Shown piece after piece: positions 48,839 through 57,238 of a DNA stretch of 60,185 bases. Both the position numbers and the translations under genes were made by a program. Under the pieces are notes generated by a model. The model searched no databases, had not been told where the DNA came from, and saw only the letters and a list, made by a program, of their open reading frames with translations. The stretch is from Agromyces albus (GTDB lineage: Bacteria; Actinomycetota; Actinomycetes; Actinomycetales; Microbacteriaceae), in assembly GCF_004134825.1 (NCBI RefSeq), contig NZ_SDPN01000023.1:1-60185 (forward strand). The letters run 5' to 3'. Position 1 is the first letter of the stretch; the number at the start of each line of letters is the position of its first letter.

Positions 48839-48863
48839 TAAGGTGAGGTAACCCTTACCTCAC
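48839..48863. promoter_or_regulatory. IdeR/DtxR-type iron box upstream of haem oxygenase
   Basis: The sequence contains a 9-bp inverted repeat GTGAGGTAA-CCC-TTACCTCAC (48843-48863). The 19-bp stretch from 48839 matches 13 of 19 positions of the DtxR/IdeR consensus TTAGGTTAGGCTAACCTAA. It lies 14 bp before the ATG, where bound IdeR would block transcription under iron-replete conditions. Confidence 0.7.
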
Positions 48864-48876
48864 TCGAAGGCAGCTC

Positions 48877-49533
48877 ATGACGATCGCTTCATCCGCTCTC
48901 CGCCCCCACTCCGACGGCGAGCCGATCGACGTCGCAGCCCTCGTGCGCGCGGCATCCGCCGACGATCACCGCGCCGCCGAGACTCGCGGGTTCATCACGG
49001 CGCTCATGGGCGGCGAGCTCTCACTAGCCGAATACACGCGCTACCTCGCCCAGCTCGCGTGGGTGTACGAGGCCCTCGAGGAACGCGGCAGCCGTGAGGG
49101 CGACCCCGCCGTCTTCGATCCGGCGCTCGCGCGCATGGCCGCGATCGACGCCGACCTGGCCGCGCTCGGGGCATCCGATTGGCGAACGGCCCACCCGCCG
49201 CTGCCCGCGACGGCCGCGTACGCAGCCCACCTGCGCGAGATCCAGCGCGACGACGTGCGCTACCTCGCGCACCATTACACGCGCTACCTCGGCGACCTCT
49301 CGGGCGGCCAGGCGATCGCCACGCTCGTCGCGCGTCACTACAGCGCCACGCCAGAGCAACTCGCCTTCTACCGGTTCGACGTCGCCGAGCGCAGCGTCGA
49401 GCGCTACAAGCGCCGCTACCGCGAGGCGATGAACGACCTTGCGCTCTCGCCCGAGCAGGTCGAGGTGCTCATCGACGAGGTGCGGGCATCCTTCCGCCTG
49501 AACGGTGCCGTCTTCGAGGAGCTCGCGGGCTGA
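48877..49533 (+). CDS. Biliverdin-producing haem oxygenase
   Basis: The 218-residue all-helical protein has the proximal haem ligand in SADDHRAAETRGF (His31) and the distal-helix signature YTRYLGDLSGGQAIATL (about 141-157), both diagnostic of HmuO-type haem oxygenases. The reaction splits haem into biliverdin, CO and iron. The iron box at 48839-48863 means it is probably derepressed when iron is scarce. AAGG lies a few nt before the ATG. No haem-uptake genes are in the window, so import must be encoded elsewhere. Confidence 0.92.
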   Translation: MTIASSALRPHSDGEPIDVAALVRAASADDHRAAETRGFITALMGGELSLAEYTRYLAQLAWVYEALEERGSREGDPAVFDPALARMAAIDADLAALGASDWRTAHPPLPATAAYAAHLREIQRDDVRYLAHHYTRYLGDLSGGQAIATLVARHYSATPEQLAFYRFDVAERSVERYKRRYREAMNDLALSPEQVEVLIDEVRASFRLNGAVFEELAG

Positions 49534-49545
49534 GTGACGGATGCC

Positions 49546-49584
49546 GCGGGCGGGCGTCATCCTCGCGGATGATTCGTCGCCCGC
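49546..49584. terminator. Compound hairpin after the haem oxygenase gene
   Basis: GCGGGCG (49546-49552) pairs with CGCCCGC (49578-49584), and inside them TCATCC-TCGC-GGATGA (49557-49572) forms a second stem with a tetraloop. It lies 13 bp downstream of the stop codon and probably ends the transcript. Confidence 0.6.
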
Positions 49585-49681
49585 GCTCGGCCGGCCGAGG
49601 CATCCGCTGGGTAGACTTCAACGACACCACGCCGCCTGATGACCCGGCTATCGCCGCGTCCGACGACAGGAGCCTCCTCCC

Positions 49682-50440
49682 GTGATCCATACCGCCCTCA
49701 TCCCGTGGCTCGACCCCGAGACGATCATCGCGTCGGCCGGACCCTGGGCGCTTCTGGTGGTCTGCTTCATCGTCTTCGCCGAGACCGGCCTGCTCGTCGG
49801 CTTCCTCCTGCCCGGCGACACACTGCTCGTCATCTCGGGCCTGCTCTCGAACCCCGAACTGGTGCCGCCGAACGGCGTGTTCGGCGTGAACGTCTGGCTC
49901 GTGTCGATCCTCATCGGGCTCGCGGCGTTCGCGGGCGGCGAGGTCGGCTACGAGATCGGGCACCGTGGAGGGCCGAAGGTGTTCGAGCGCAAGGAGAGTG
50001 GGGTCTTCAGCGTCAAGAACGTCGAACGCACGAACGCGTTCTTCGAGCGGTTCGGCGGGCTCACGATCATCCTCGCGCGCTTCGTGCCGATCGTGCGCAC
50101 GTTCGCCCCCGTCGCCGCGGGCGTCGGCCACATGAAGCGCCGCCGCTACTCGCTCTACAACTTCATCGGCGCTGTGATCTGGGGCTTCGGCCTCACGATG
50201 CTCGGTTTCGTCGTGAGCTTCATTCCGCCGGTCGCCTTCATCGTGCGCGAGTACATCGACATCATCCTGCTCGTCGCGGTGGGCGGCACGGCGCTCATCA
50301 CGCTCTGGCACTACTTCAGCGAGCGCCACAAGGCGAAGAAGGCCGCCGCGGCAGGCGAAGACGTCGTCACCGACGAGAACGAAGCCCAGCACCTCGCGCT
50401 CGACCCGAAGATCTTCGAGCGCGGCGCCGACGAGCGCTGA
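49682..50440 (+). CDS. DedA family membrane protein
   Basis: The 252-residue protein has the DedA/SNARE-associated core. It includes FAETGLLVGFLLPGDTLLVISGLL (the E-x-G-x3-x3-PG-x-x-L motif), GYEIGHRGGPKVFERKESG, FFERFGGLTIILARFVPIVRTFAPVAAGVGHM with the F-x-R-x3-R-x3-G motif, and YNFIGAVIWGFGLTMLGFV. DedA proteins act in phospholipid transport and proton-motive-force-linked stress resistance. The acidic C-terminal 40 residues are cytosolic. The start is GTG at 49682, eight nt after AGGAG. Convergent with the CDF gene. Confidence 0.9.
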   Translation: MIHTALIPWLDPETIIASAGPWALLVVCFIVFAETGLLVGFLLPGDTLLVISGLLSNPELVPPNGVFGVNVWLVSILIGLAAFAGGEVGYEIGHRGGPKVFERKESGVFSVKNVERTNAFFERFGGLTIILARFVPIVRTFAPVAAGVGHMKRRRYSLYNFIGAVIWGFGLTMLGFVVSFIPPVAFIVREYIDIILLVAVGGTALITLWHYFSERHKAKKAAAAGEDVVTDENEAQHLALDPKIFERGADER

Positions 50441-50460
50441 ACGCATCGCCGGTCACGGCG

Positions 50461-51387
50461 TCACCGATGCTGCGACTGTTCGTGCTCGGCCCGCCCCGCG
50501 GGTTCCAGCTGGAACGTCGAGTGCGCGACGTCGAAGTGCTCGTCGAGGCATCCGCCGAGCTCATCGAGCAGCTCTCCGGTGCGGCCTGAGGCGAACACCT
50601 CGGGCTCCACCTCGACGTGGGCGCTGAATACGTGCGAGCCCGACGTGATCGCCCACACGTGCACGTCATGCACGGCCACCACCCCGTTCGTCTCGAGGAT
50701 GTGCTCGCGGATCTCGGCGACATCCGTGTCGGCCGGCGCCGACTCGAAGAGCACGCGCACCACGTCGCGCAGCAGCACCACGGCGCGCGGCACGATGAGC
50801 GCCGCGATCAGGAGCGACGCGATCGGGTCGGCCGCGTCGAAGCCCGTGAGCACGATCACGACGGCGGCGACGATGACGAGGAGCGATCCCACCATGTCGC
50901 CGAACACCTCGAGATAGGCGCCGCGCAGGTTGATCGAGTCCTTCGCCCCACCGCGGAGCACGAGCATCGCGGCGAAGTTCGCGCCCAGGCCGATGGCCGC
51001 CACGACGAGCATCGGCACACCCTGCACCTCGTGCGCCTCGCCCCCGGCGCCCGTCGCCAGCCGCCCGATCGCACTGGCAGTGACGGAAACGGCGACGACG
51101 ACGAGGATGACCCCGTTCACGAGCGCGCCGAACACCTCGGCGCGACGGTAGCCGTAGGTCTGGCGATCGGTTGCGGGGCGTGCCGCCACGACGGCGGCGA
51201 CGAGCGCGACGACGAGGCCGATGAGATCGCTCGCCATGTGGCCGGCGTCGGCGAGCAGGGCGAGCGACCCGCTCACGGCGGCGCCGATGAGCTGCACGAC
51301 GAGGAACGCGCCGGTGATCGCGATCGCGACCCAGAGCCGGGTGCGGTTCGTGGTCTGCGCGTGCGCGTGGTCGTGTGAGTGTGCCAT
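50461..51387 (-). CDS. Cation diffusion facilitator (CzcD/ZitB-like metal exporter)
   Basis: The 308-residue protein has six hydrophobic helices and a His-rich N-terminus (MAHSHDHAHA). TM2 holds the metal site LADAGHMASDLIGLV (HxxxD). The TM5 equivalent reads GAYLEVFGDMVGSLL, with Glu at the position that is His in ZitB-type proteins. The C-terminal cytosolic domain has VVAVHDVHVWAITSGSHVFSAHVEV. Family members export zinc, cadmium or cobalt. TACGCT lies 7 nt before the ATG, so it is probably leaderless. Confidence 0.9.
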   Translation of the reverse strand: MAHSHDHAHAQTTNRTRLWVAIAITGAFLVVQLIGAAVSGSLALLADAGHMASDLIGLVVALVAAVVAARPATDRQTYGYRRAEVFGALVNGVILVVVAVSVTASAIGRLATGAGGEAHEVQGVPMLVVAAIGLGANFAAMLVLRGGAKDSINLRGAYLEVFGDMVGSLLVIVAAVVIVLTGFDAADPIASLLIAALIVPRAVVLLRDVVRVLFESAPADTDVAEIREHILETNGVVAVHDVHVWAITSGSHVFSAHVEVEPEVFASGRTGELLDELGGCLDEHFDVAHSTFQLEPAGRAEHEQSQHR

Positions 51388-51394
51388 CCCTCTC

Positions 51395-51400
51395 AGCGTA
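51395..51400 (-). promoter_or_regulatory. -10 box TACGCT of the CDF gene (leaderless type)
   Basis: On the minus strand TACGCT is followed by 7 nt (GAGAGGG) and the ATG at 51387. Confidence 0.45.
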
Positions 51401-51468
51401 GGTCGGGATGAGCCGATCGAGGCCAGTTAGGAATGAGTCGCGTTCTCAGCCGGTCGCGAGCGCGTGTC

Positions 51469-52089
51469 CTAGCCCTCGAGCTGGCCCGCGATGCGCTCGA
51501 GCTCGGGCAGCAGCGCCTCGAACGCGCGGGCCCGGTGGCTCTGCGCGTTCTTCTCGGCCGGGAGGAGCTCGGCCGACGTCACCTCGAGCCCCTCGGGCTC
51601 GAAGATCGGGTCGTAGCCGAAGCCATGCGACCCCCGCGGCTCATAGGCGAGCGCACCGCGCCAGCGACCCTCGGCCGTGAACTCGTGCCCGCCGGCGAGC
51701 ACCGAGCCGGGCACCACGAGTGCGATCGTGCACCGGAACTCGGCGCCACGATGGGGCCGGCGGATGTCGCTCAGCTGGTCGAGCAGCAGTCGCACGTTCG
51801 CCTCGTCGCCCGCCGCCGACCCGGCCCAGCGTGCGGAGAATACGCCGGGAGCGCCGCCGAGCACGTCGACGCAGATGCCGGAGTCGTCGGCCAGGGCGAT
51901 GCGTCCCGTGTGCTGCGCGGCCGCTCGCGCCTTGATGAACGCGTTCTCGGCGAACGTGACGCCGGTCTCAGCCGGCTCGGGCCCGTCGTACGCATGCACG
52001 ACGGCGCCCGGCATCCGCTCGCCGATGATGCGCTGGAACTCGGTGACCTTGTGCTGATTGTGGCTCGCGAGCACGAACTCGAGCGGCAT
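51469..52089 (-). CDS. rdgB: Non-canonical purine NTP pyrophosphatase (RdgB/HAM1)
   Basis: The 206-residue protein opens FVLASHNQHKVTEFQRII with the substrate-binding S-H-N-x-x-K, then has FAENAFIKARAAAQHTGRIALADDSGICVDVLGGAPGVFSARWAG and GSHGFGYDPIFEPEG, all diagnostic. It hydrolyses ITP, dITP and XTP to monophosphates, keeping them out of DNA and RNA. It follows rph by 5 bp; murI-rph-rdgB is a common actinobacterial operon. Confidence 0.94.
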   Translation of the reverse strand: MPLEFVLASHNQHKVTEFQRIIGERMPGAVVHAYDGPEPAETGVTFAENAFIKARAAAQHTGRIALADDSGICVDVLGGAPGVFSARWAGSAAGDEANVRLLLDQLSDIRRPHRGAEFRCTIALVVPGSVLAGGHEFTAEGRWRGALAYEPRGSHGFGYDPIFEPEGLEVTSAELLPAEKNAQSHRARAFEALLPELERIAGQLEG

Positions 52090-52094
52090 CGGGA

Positions 52095-52865
52095 TCACGC
52101 CTCGATGCGAGCGAGCACGGACTGCTGGATGCGGGTGAGCTCGGCGGTGCCGTCGAGCGCGAGGTCGAGCAGCGAATCGAGCTCGCGACGGTCGAACGGC
52201 GCGCCCTCGGCAGTGCCCTGCACCTCGACGAAGAGCCCGCGCCCGGTGGCCACGACGTTCATGTCGGTCTCGGCGCGCACGTCTTCGACGTAGGCGAGGT
52301 CGAGCATCGGCACGCCGTCGATGATGCCCACGGAGACCGCCGAGACGGTGTCGATGAGCGGCTTCGCGCGCTGGCCGATGAACTTCTTCTCGCGCGCCCA
52401 CTCGATCGCGTCGGCGAGCGCGACGTAGGCGCCCGTGATCGCCGCCGTGCGGGTGCCGCCATCGGCCTGCAGCACGTCGCAGTCGATCTGGATGGTGTTC
52501 TCGCCGAGGCCCTTGGTGTCGACGACGGCGCGCAGGCTCCGGCCGATGAGGCGGCTGATCTCGTGCGTGCGGCCCCCGATGCGTCCCTTCACCGACTCGC
52601 GGTCGTTGCGCGTGTTCGTCGCTCGGGGCAGCATCGCGTACTCGGCGGTGACCCAGCCGCGGCCCTTGCCCGACATCCAGCGCGGCACGCCGTTCGTGAA
52701 CGACGCCGTGCACAGCACCTTGGTGCGGCCGAACGAGACGAGCGCGCTGCCCTCGGCGTGCTCGCTCCAGCCCCGCTCGATCGTCACCACTCGCAGCTCG
52801 TCGGCGGTGCGGCCATCGGCGCGAACGGCGGTGGTGGGCGTGATTGTCTCGGATGCCTCGGTCAT
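52095..52865 (-). CDS. rph: Ribonuclease PH
   Basis: The 256-residue protein has the RNase PH core: [69 protein letters not shown] with the phosphate-binding Arg residues, [25 protein letters not shown] and [19 protein letters not shown]. The enzyme trims tRNA 3' ends phosphorolytically. Its ATG overlaps the murI stop by 4 bp. Length is as expected. Confidence 0.96.
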   Translation of the reverse strand: MTEASETITPTTAVRADGRTADELRVVTIERGWSEHAEGSALVSFGRTKVLCTASFTNGVPRWMSGKGRGWVTAEYAMLPRATNTRNDRESVKGRIGGRTHEISRLIGRSLRAVVDTKGLGENTIQIDCDVLQADGGTRTAAITGAYVALADAIEWAREKKFIGQRAKPLIDTVSAVSVGIIDGVPMLDLAYVEDVRAETDMNVVATGRGLFVEVQGTAEGAPFDRRELDSLLDLALDGTAELTRIQQSVLARIEA

Positions 52866-53707
52866 CGGATCTCCTGTCGAAGCTGTGCGTGGTCGGGAAG
52901 GGTCACGGCGCCGGTCTCCACGAGCTCGACGCTCGGGATCTCGGGGCCGATGAGGCGGTGGGCGAGGTCGAGGAAGTCACTCGTGGAGTGCCCCGTCGCC
53001 TCGTAGCGATAGGTGGGTGGCAGCGCAGCGCGGCGCTCCATGCCGGTGCTCACGAGCACACGGTACACGTCGTTCGCGGTCTCGACGTCGCTCGAGACGA
53101 GCGTGACGTCCTCGCCCATGACGTAGGAGATCGCGCCCTTCAGGAACGGATAGTGCGTGCACCCGAGCACGAGGGTGTCGATGTCAGCCCTGCGGAGCGG
53201 CGCGAGGTACTCCTCGGCCACGGCGAGCAATTCGTCTCCGGTCGTGATGCCGGCCTCGACGAATTCGACGAATCGTGGACACGCCGCTGAGAACAGCTCG
53301 AGGTGCGGGGCCGCGGCGAACGCGTCGTCGTAGGCGCGCGAGCCGATCGTGCCCTCGGTGCCGATCACGCCCACTCGCCCGCGCCTTGTGGCAGACACGG
53401 CGCGGCGCACGGCCGGCTGGATGACCTCGACGACGGGCACGTCGTAGCGTTCACGGGCGTCGCGGAGCATCGCCGCCGACGCGGTGTTGCACGCGATGAC
53501 GAGCATCTTCACGCCTTGCGCCACGAGGTCGTCGAGCACGGCGAGCGCGTAGCCGCGCACGTCGGCGATCTTCTTCGGGCCGTAGGGCGAGTGCTCGAGG
53601 TCGCCGATGTAGAGGATCGACTCGTTCGGCAGCTGGTCTTTCACCGCCCGAGCGACGGTGAGACCGCCGACGCCGGAGTCGAAGATTCCGATCGGTGCGT
53701 CCGTCAC
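52862..53707 (-). CDS. murI: Glutamate racemase
   Basis: The 281-residue protein begins [21 protein letters not shown] and has [11 protein letters not shown], the first catalytic cysteine in [14 protein letters not shown], and the second in [11 protein letters not shown]. It makes D-glutamate for peptidoglycan. Start GTG at 53707 places the conserved Asp-Ser of DSGVGG near residue 10; a TTG at 53716 is an alternative. TAAGCT lies 8 nt upstream of the GTG. It heads murI-rph-rdgB, with an ATGA overlap to rph. Confidence 0.94.
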   Translation of the reverse strand: MTDAPIGIFDSGVGGLTVARAVKDQLPNESILYIGDLEHSPYGPKKIADVRGYALAVLDDLVAQGVKMLVIACNTASAAMLRDARERYDVPVVEVIQPAVRRAVSATRRGRVGVIGTEGTIGSRAYDDAFAAAPHLELFSAACPRFVEFVEAGITTGDELLAVAEEYLAPLRRADIDTLVLGCTHYPFLKGAISYVMGEDVTLVSSDVETANDVYRVLVSTGMERRAALPPTYRYEATGHSTSDFLDLAHRLIGPEIPSVELVETGAVTLPDHAQLRQEIR

Positions 53708-53718
53708 GACATCCAAGC

Positions 53719-54588
53719 TTAGGTGAGGGCGGCGCCGTCGTAGGCGGCGCGGATGGCACGAGCGACCTTCGTGGCCTCCGGATGCCGGTACTGACGGTGC
53801 CACGCGAGGTGCACCTCGATCGGCGGTGCGTCGTGAATGCGCACGAAAACCACACCCGGGCGAGGGGACTGGTGGGCCGTCGCCTCGGCGGTGACGCCGA
53901 TCGCGTCGCCTGCCGCGATGAGGTCGAGCCACTCCTCGACGTCGCCCGTCTGGGTCATCGGCGGCGCCTCGAGCCCTGCTTCCGACCAGAGGGCGGCGCT
54001 CGTCGTCCCCGTGTGCCGGTCGACGGCGACGATGAACGGGACCAGCTCGGCGAGGCCGACCTCCTCGCGATCGGCGAGGGGATGGTCGACGGGCAGCACG
54101 ACCACGCGCGGTTCGACGCCGACGAGCTCGGAGTCGAGATCAGACCGTTCCACCGGATGCCGCACCACGGCGAGGTCGACGAGGCCGTCGACGAGGCCGG
54201 CATCGCGCCGATTGATGCGCACGAGCCGAAGGGGCGTCGCCGGATGCGCTCGATTCCACGCGCGGAGCACGGGTGTGGTGTGCGCGCCGAGCGCGGCCCA
54301 TGCGTACCCGATGCGCACGACGGAGCGCTCCCCGCGGGCCTCGGTCACCGCGCGGTCGAGCTCGGCGAGCACGCGCCGGGCCGTTGCCGTGAAGGCGATG
54401 CCCGCGTCGGTGGGCTCCACGCGACGAGTGGTGCGGTGCATGAGCGGCGTTCCGAGCTCGTGCTCGAGCGACGCGAGCGACCGGGAGACGCTCGCTTGCG
54501 ACATCCCGAGCCGATCAGCGGCCGCCGTGAACGAGCGCTCGTCGTCGACCGCGACGAGCACCCGCAACTGCCGAAGGTCGACACTCAT
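53719..54588 (-). CDS. LysR family transcriptional regulator
   Basis: The 289-residue protein has the N-terminal LysR helix-turn-helix ([63 protein letters not shown]) and a co-inducer domain (about 90-285). It is divergent from the EamA transporter gene across 67 bp, the classic arrangement for a LysR protein that controls its neighbour. TACGCT lies 6 nt before the ATG. Ligand unknown. Confidence 0.9.
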   Translation of the reverse strand: MSVDLRQLRVLVAVDDERSFTAAADRLGMSQASVSRSLASLEHELGTPLMHRTTRRVEPTDAGIAFTATARRVLAELDRAVTEARGERSVVRIGYAWAALGAHTTPVLRAWNRAHPATPLRLVRINRRDAGLVDGLVDLAVVRHPVERSDLDSELVGVEPRVVVLPVDHPLADREEVGLAELVPFIVAVDRHTGTTSAALWSEAGLEAPPMTQTGDVEEWLDLIAAGDAIGVTAEATAHQSPRPGVVFVRIHDAPPIEVHLAWHRQYRHPEATKVARAIRAAYDGAALT

Positions 54589-54655
54589 GTGACCAGCGTA
54601 TCAATCGACGTGGATTGCATTTCTCACTGCACCAATTGCGTCGTAGCGTGAGGGT
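54589..54655. promoter_or_regulatory. Divergent lysR-eamA promoter region
   Basis: ATTG-N15-CAAT (54614-54636) sits in the middle of the gap with the inner TGCA-N8-TGCA repeat, a candidate LysR site. TACGCT at 54600-54595 (minus strand) and TAGCGT at 54644-54649 (plus strand) each lie 6 nt before the respective start codons, so both genes appear to be leaderless. Confidence 0.55.
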
Positions 54656-55546
54656 ATGGCACGGGAACGGATCGCAGCGGGCGCTGCCGTCGGGGGCGCC
54701 GTGTCGGTGCAGGTCGGCGCGGCGATCGGCGCGACGATCTTCCCGCTCGTCGGGCCCGCCGGCGTCGTCGCGCTCCGGCAGGCCGTCGCGGCGATCGCAC
54801 TGCTCGCCGTCGCCCGGCCGCAACTCCGCGGACTTCGCTGGCCGACCGTGCGACCCGCCATCCTGCTCGGCCTCGTGCTCGTCGTGATGAACCTCACCCT
54901 GTACGGCGCCGTGGAGCGAATCGGTCTCGGACTCGCGGTGACGCTCGAGTTCCTCGGCCCGCTCGCCGTCGCGCTCCTCGGTTCCCGGCGGCGGTTCGAC
55001 CTGGTGTGCGCCGTCATCGCCGGGATCGGGGTCGTGCTCCTCACCGGCACCGTGCCGGGGCTCGATGTCGTGGGCATCCTCCTCGGCCTCGCGGCGGCCG
55101 CGGCCTGGGCGGCATACATCCTGTTGAGCCAGCGTGCCGGACGCAGTCTCCCCGGCATCCAGGGCACGGCGATCGCGAGCCTCGTCGCCGCGATCCTCAC
55201 CTCGCCGATCCTCGTCATCGTTCTCGTCGGGCTCGACCCGCACGAGCTCCTCCGCGTCGCCCTCGTCGCCCTCGCCGCCGGCATCCTGTCGTCCGCGCTC
55301 CCCTACTCGATCGACCTCCTCGTGCTCCGCCGCCTTCCTCGCCAGCTCTTCGGGGTGCTCCAGAGCGTGCATCCGGCCGCCGCCGCGGTCGCGGGTCTCA
55401 TCGTGCTCGGTCAGACGCTCGGCGCGTGGCAGATCGCCGGCCTCGTGCTCATCACCGCCGGGAACGCCATCGCCGTCGGCCGCGGCACTCCCTCCGCAGC
55501 ACCGCCTGCACGTCGCCGACTGGCCGAGGTGTCACCGATAGGCTGA
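54656..55546 (+). CDS. EamA/RhtA-like metabolite exporter
   Basis: The 296-residue protein has ten hydrophobic helices in two EamA repeats (about 5-135 and 140-280). Landmarks are IFPLVGPAGVVALRQAVAAIALL, LEFLGPLAVALLGSRR and, in repeat 2, AGILSSALPYSIDLLVLRRLPRQLFGVLQSVHPAAAAVAGLIVLGQTL. The RLPxxxFGxLxSxxPAxAA segment is typical of RhtA-type threonine/homoserine exporters. Substrate remains a guess. Expression is probably controlled by the divergent LysR protein. Confidence 0.85.
   Translation: MARERIAAGAAVGGAVSVQVGAAIGATIFPLVGPAGVVALRQAVAAIALLAVARPQLRGLRWPTVRPAILLGLVLVVMNLTLYGAVERIGLGLAVTLEFLGPLAVALLGSRRRFDLVCAVIAGIGVVLLTGTVPGLDVVGILLGLAAAAAWAAYILLSQRAGRSLPGIQGTAIASLVAAILTSPILVIVLVGLDPHELLRVALVALAAGILSSALPYSIDLLVLRRLPRQLFGVLQSVHPAAAAVAGLIVLGQTLGAWQIAGLVLITAGNAIAVGRGTPSAAPPARRRLAEVSPIG
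55539..55544 (+). promoter_or_regulatory. -10 box TAGGCT of pncB (leaderless type)
   Basis: TAGGCT ends 6 nt before the GTG at 55551. It overlaps the last codons of the EamA gene, whose stop is at 55544-55546. Confidence 0.5.
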
Positions 55547-55550
55547 CCGT

Positions 55551-56870
55551 GTGACCGGGTCTGCTGCGCTCTTCACCGACCGCTACGAACTGACGATGGT
55601 CGACGCCGCACTGCTCGACGGCACCGCGCACCGAGAGAGCCTCTTCGAGGCCTTCGCGAGGCGGCTGCCCGACGGACGCCGCTACGGCATCGTCGCCGGC
55701 ACCGGCCGCTTGCTCGAGCTCATCGATCAGTTCCGATTCGCCGACGCCGAGCTCGAGTGGTTGCGCGATCACGAGGTCGTGCGGCCTGCGACGATCGACT
55801 GGCTCGCCGACTACCGCTTCTCGGGCGACATCTGGGGATACCGCGAGGGCGAGGCGTACTTCCCCGGCTCACCGTTGCTGACGATCCAGTCGACCTTCGC
55901 CGAAGCGGTCATGCTCGAGACGCTCGTGCTGTCGACCCTCAACTACGACTCGTCGGTAGCGAGCGCCGCGGCGCGCATGGTCTCGGTCGCGCTCGGCCGG
56001 CCCGTCGTCGAGATGGGCTCTCGCCGCACGAGCGAACATGCCGCGATCGCAGCGGCGCGCGCTGCGTACATCGCCGGTTTCGATGCGACGAGCAATCTCG
56101 AAGCCGGCCGCACGTGGGGCATCCCGACGATGGGCACGGCGGCACACGCCTTCACGCTGCTGCACGACTCCGAGGAAGACGCGTTCCAGGCGCAGGTCAA
56201 CGCGTTCGGCCCGAAGACCACCCTGCTCGTCGACACGTACGACATCGCCGAGGGTGTCGACCGCGCCGTGCGGATCGCCGGGCTCGGTCTCGGTGCCGTG
56301 CGCATCGACTCCGGTGACCTGCCCACAGTCGTCGCCGCGGTGCGCGAGCAGCTCGACGAACTCGGCGCCGTCGACACGAAGATCACCGTCACGAGCGACC
56401 TCGACGAGTTCATGATCGCGGCCCTCTCAGCTGCACCCGTCGACTCCTACGGCGTCGGCACGGCCGTCGTCACCGGCTCGGGCTTCCCGGCGGCGGGCAT
56501 GGTCTTCAAGCTCGTCGCGCGGCGCGACGGCGCCGGCGAATGGGTGGCCGTGGCGAAGTCGTCGACTCAGAAGCTGAGCGTCGGGGGCCGCAAGAACGCC
56601 GCGCGCCGGCTCGATTCCACTCGAACCGCCCGCGAGGAGATGGTGTTCGTCGGCGATGGCCCCGACGGCGAGGCCGAGTTCGAGGCCGGCACGTCGCTTC
56701 GTCCGCTCATGGTGCGGTTCATGACGGGCGGCAAGGCCGATCCGGCCTACCTCGGCAAGGCGGGCACGGATGCCGCGCGAGCGCACCGTGCCGAGGTCAT
56801 GCAGGAGCTCCCCATCGACGCGTTCCGACTCGGGCGCGGCGATGCCGTGATCCCCACGGTCTACCGTTGA
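55551..56870 (+). CDS. pncB: Nicotinate phosphoribosyltransferase
   Basis: The 439-residue protein has ALFTDRYELTMVDAALLDGTAHRESLFEAFARRLPDGRRYGI, the phosphoribosyl-handling EMGSRRTSEHAAIAAARAAYIAGFDATSN, TMGTAAHAFTLLHDS, LLVDTYDIAEG and GAVRIDSGDLP, all hallmarks of NAPRTase. It joins nicotinate with PRPP for NAD salvage. The start is GTG; no ribosome site is present. It lies 4 bp after the EamA stop but has its own -10-like box. Length matches actinobacterial PncB. Confidence 0.94.
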   Translation: MTGSAALFTDRYELTMVDAALLDGTAHRESLFEAFARRLPDGRRYGIVAGTGRLLELIDQFRFADAELEWLRDHEVVRPATIDWLADYRFSGDIWGYREGEAYFPGSPLLTIQSTFAEAVMLETLVLSTLNYDSSVASAAARMVSVALGRPVVEMGSRRTSEHAAIAAARAAYIAGFDATSNLEAGRTWGIPTMGTAAHAFTLLHDSEEDAFQAQVNAFGPKTTLLVDTYDIAEGVDRAVRIAGLGLGAVRIDSGDLPTVVAAVREQLDELGAVDTKITVTSDLDEFMIAALSAAPVDSYGVGTAVVTGSGFPAAGMVFKLVARRDGAGEWVAVAKSSTQKLSVGGRKNAARRLDSTRTAREEMVFVGDGPDGEAEFEAGTSLRPLMVRFMTGGKADPAYLGKAGTDAARAHRAEVMQELPIDAFRLGRGDAVIPTVYR

Positions 56871-56898
56871 CGCGCCGGGAATCACCCCGCCCCGGGAA

Positions 56899-57186
56899 TC
56901 ACTCGGACTTGAGCCGCTCGTAGATCGCCTTGCACGACGGGCACACCGGGAACTTCTCGGGATCGCGCCCGGGGGTCCACTTCTTGCCGCACAGCGCACG
57001 CACCGGCTTGCCGGTCATCGCCGACTCGAGGATCTGCTCCTTCTTCACGTAGTGCGAGAAGCGCTCGTGGTCACCCGGCTCGATCGTCTCCTTCTCGAGG
57101 AGCTCCTCGAGTTCGCGGTCGAGGACCGAGGTGCCGCCGCCGGGGGCATCCGGGTCGGCGATGCTCGCGTGCACGGGTCGAATCAT
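56899..57186 (-). CDS. DUF3039 domain protein
   Basis: The 95-residue protein contains SVLDRELEELLEKETIEPGDHERFSHYVKKEQILESAMTGKPVRALCGKKWTPGRDPEKFPVCPSCKAIYERL, the complete actinobacterial DUF3039 domain. Three cysteines (LCGKKW and CPSC) suggest a small metal-binding or redox site. No function is established. TAGAAT lies exactly 7 nt before the ATG at 57186. It is convergent with pncB. Confidence 0.88.
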   Translation of the reverse strand: MIRPVHASIADPDAPGGGTSVLDRELEELLEKETIEPGDHERFSHYVKKEQILESAMTGKPVRALCGKKWTPGRDPEKFPVCPSCKAIYERLKSE

Positions 57187-57193
57187 GCCTTCG

Positions 57194-57199
57194 ATTCTA
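57194..57199 (-). promoter_or_regulatory. -10 box TAGAAT of the DUF3039 gene (leaderless type)
   Basis: On the minus strand TAGAAT is followed by 7 nt and then the ATG at 57186. This is the best match to TATAAT among the boxes in the window. Confidence 0.6.
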
Positions 57200-57238
57200 C
57201 GCAACGAACCCGCCACCTCGTCCTCGGCCCGCGACGCC

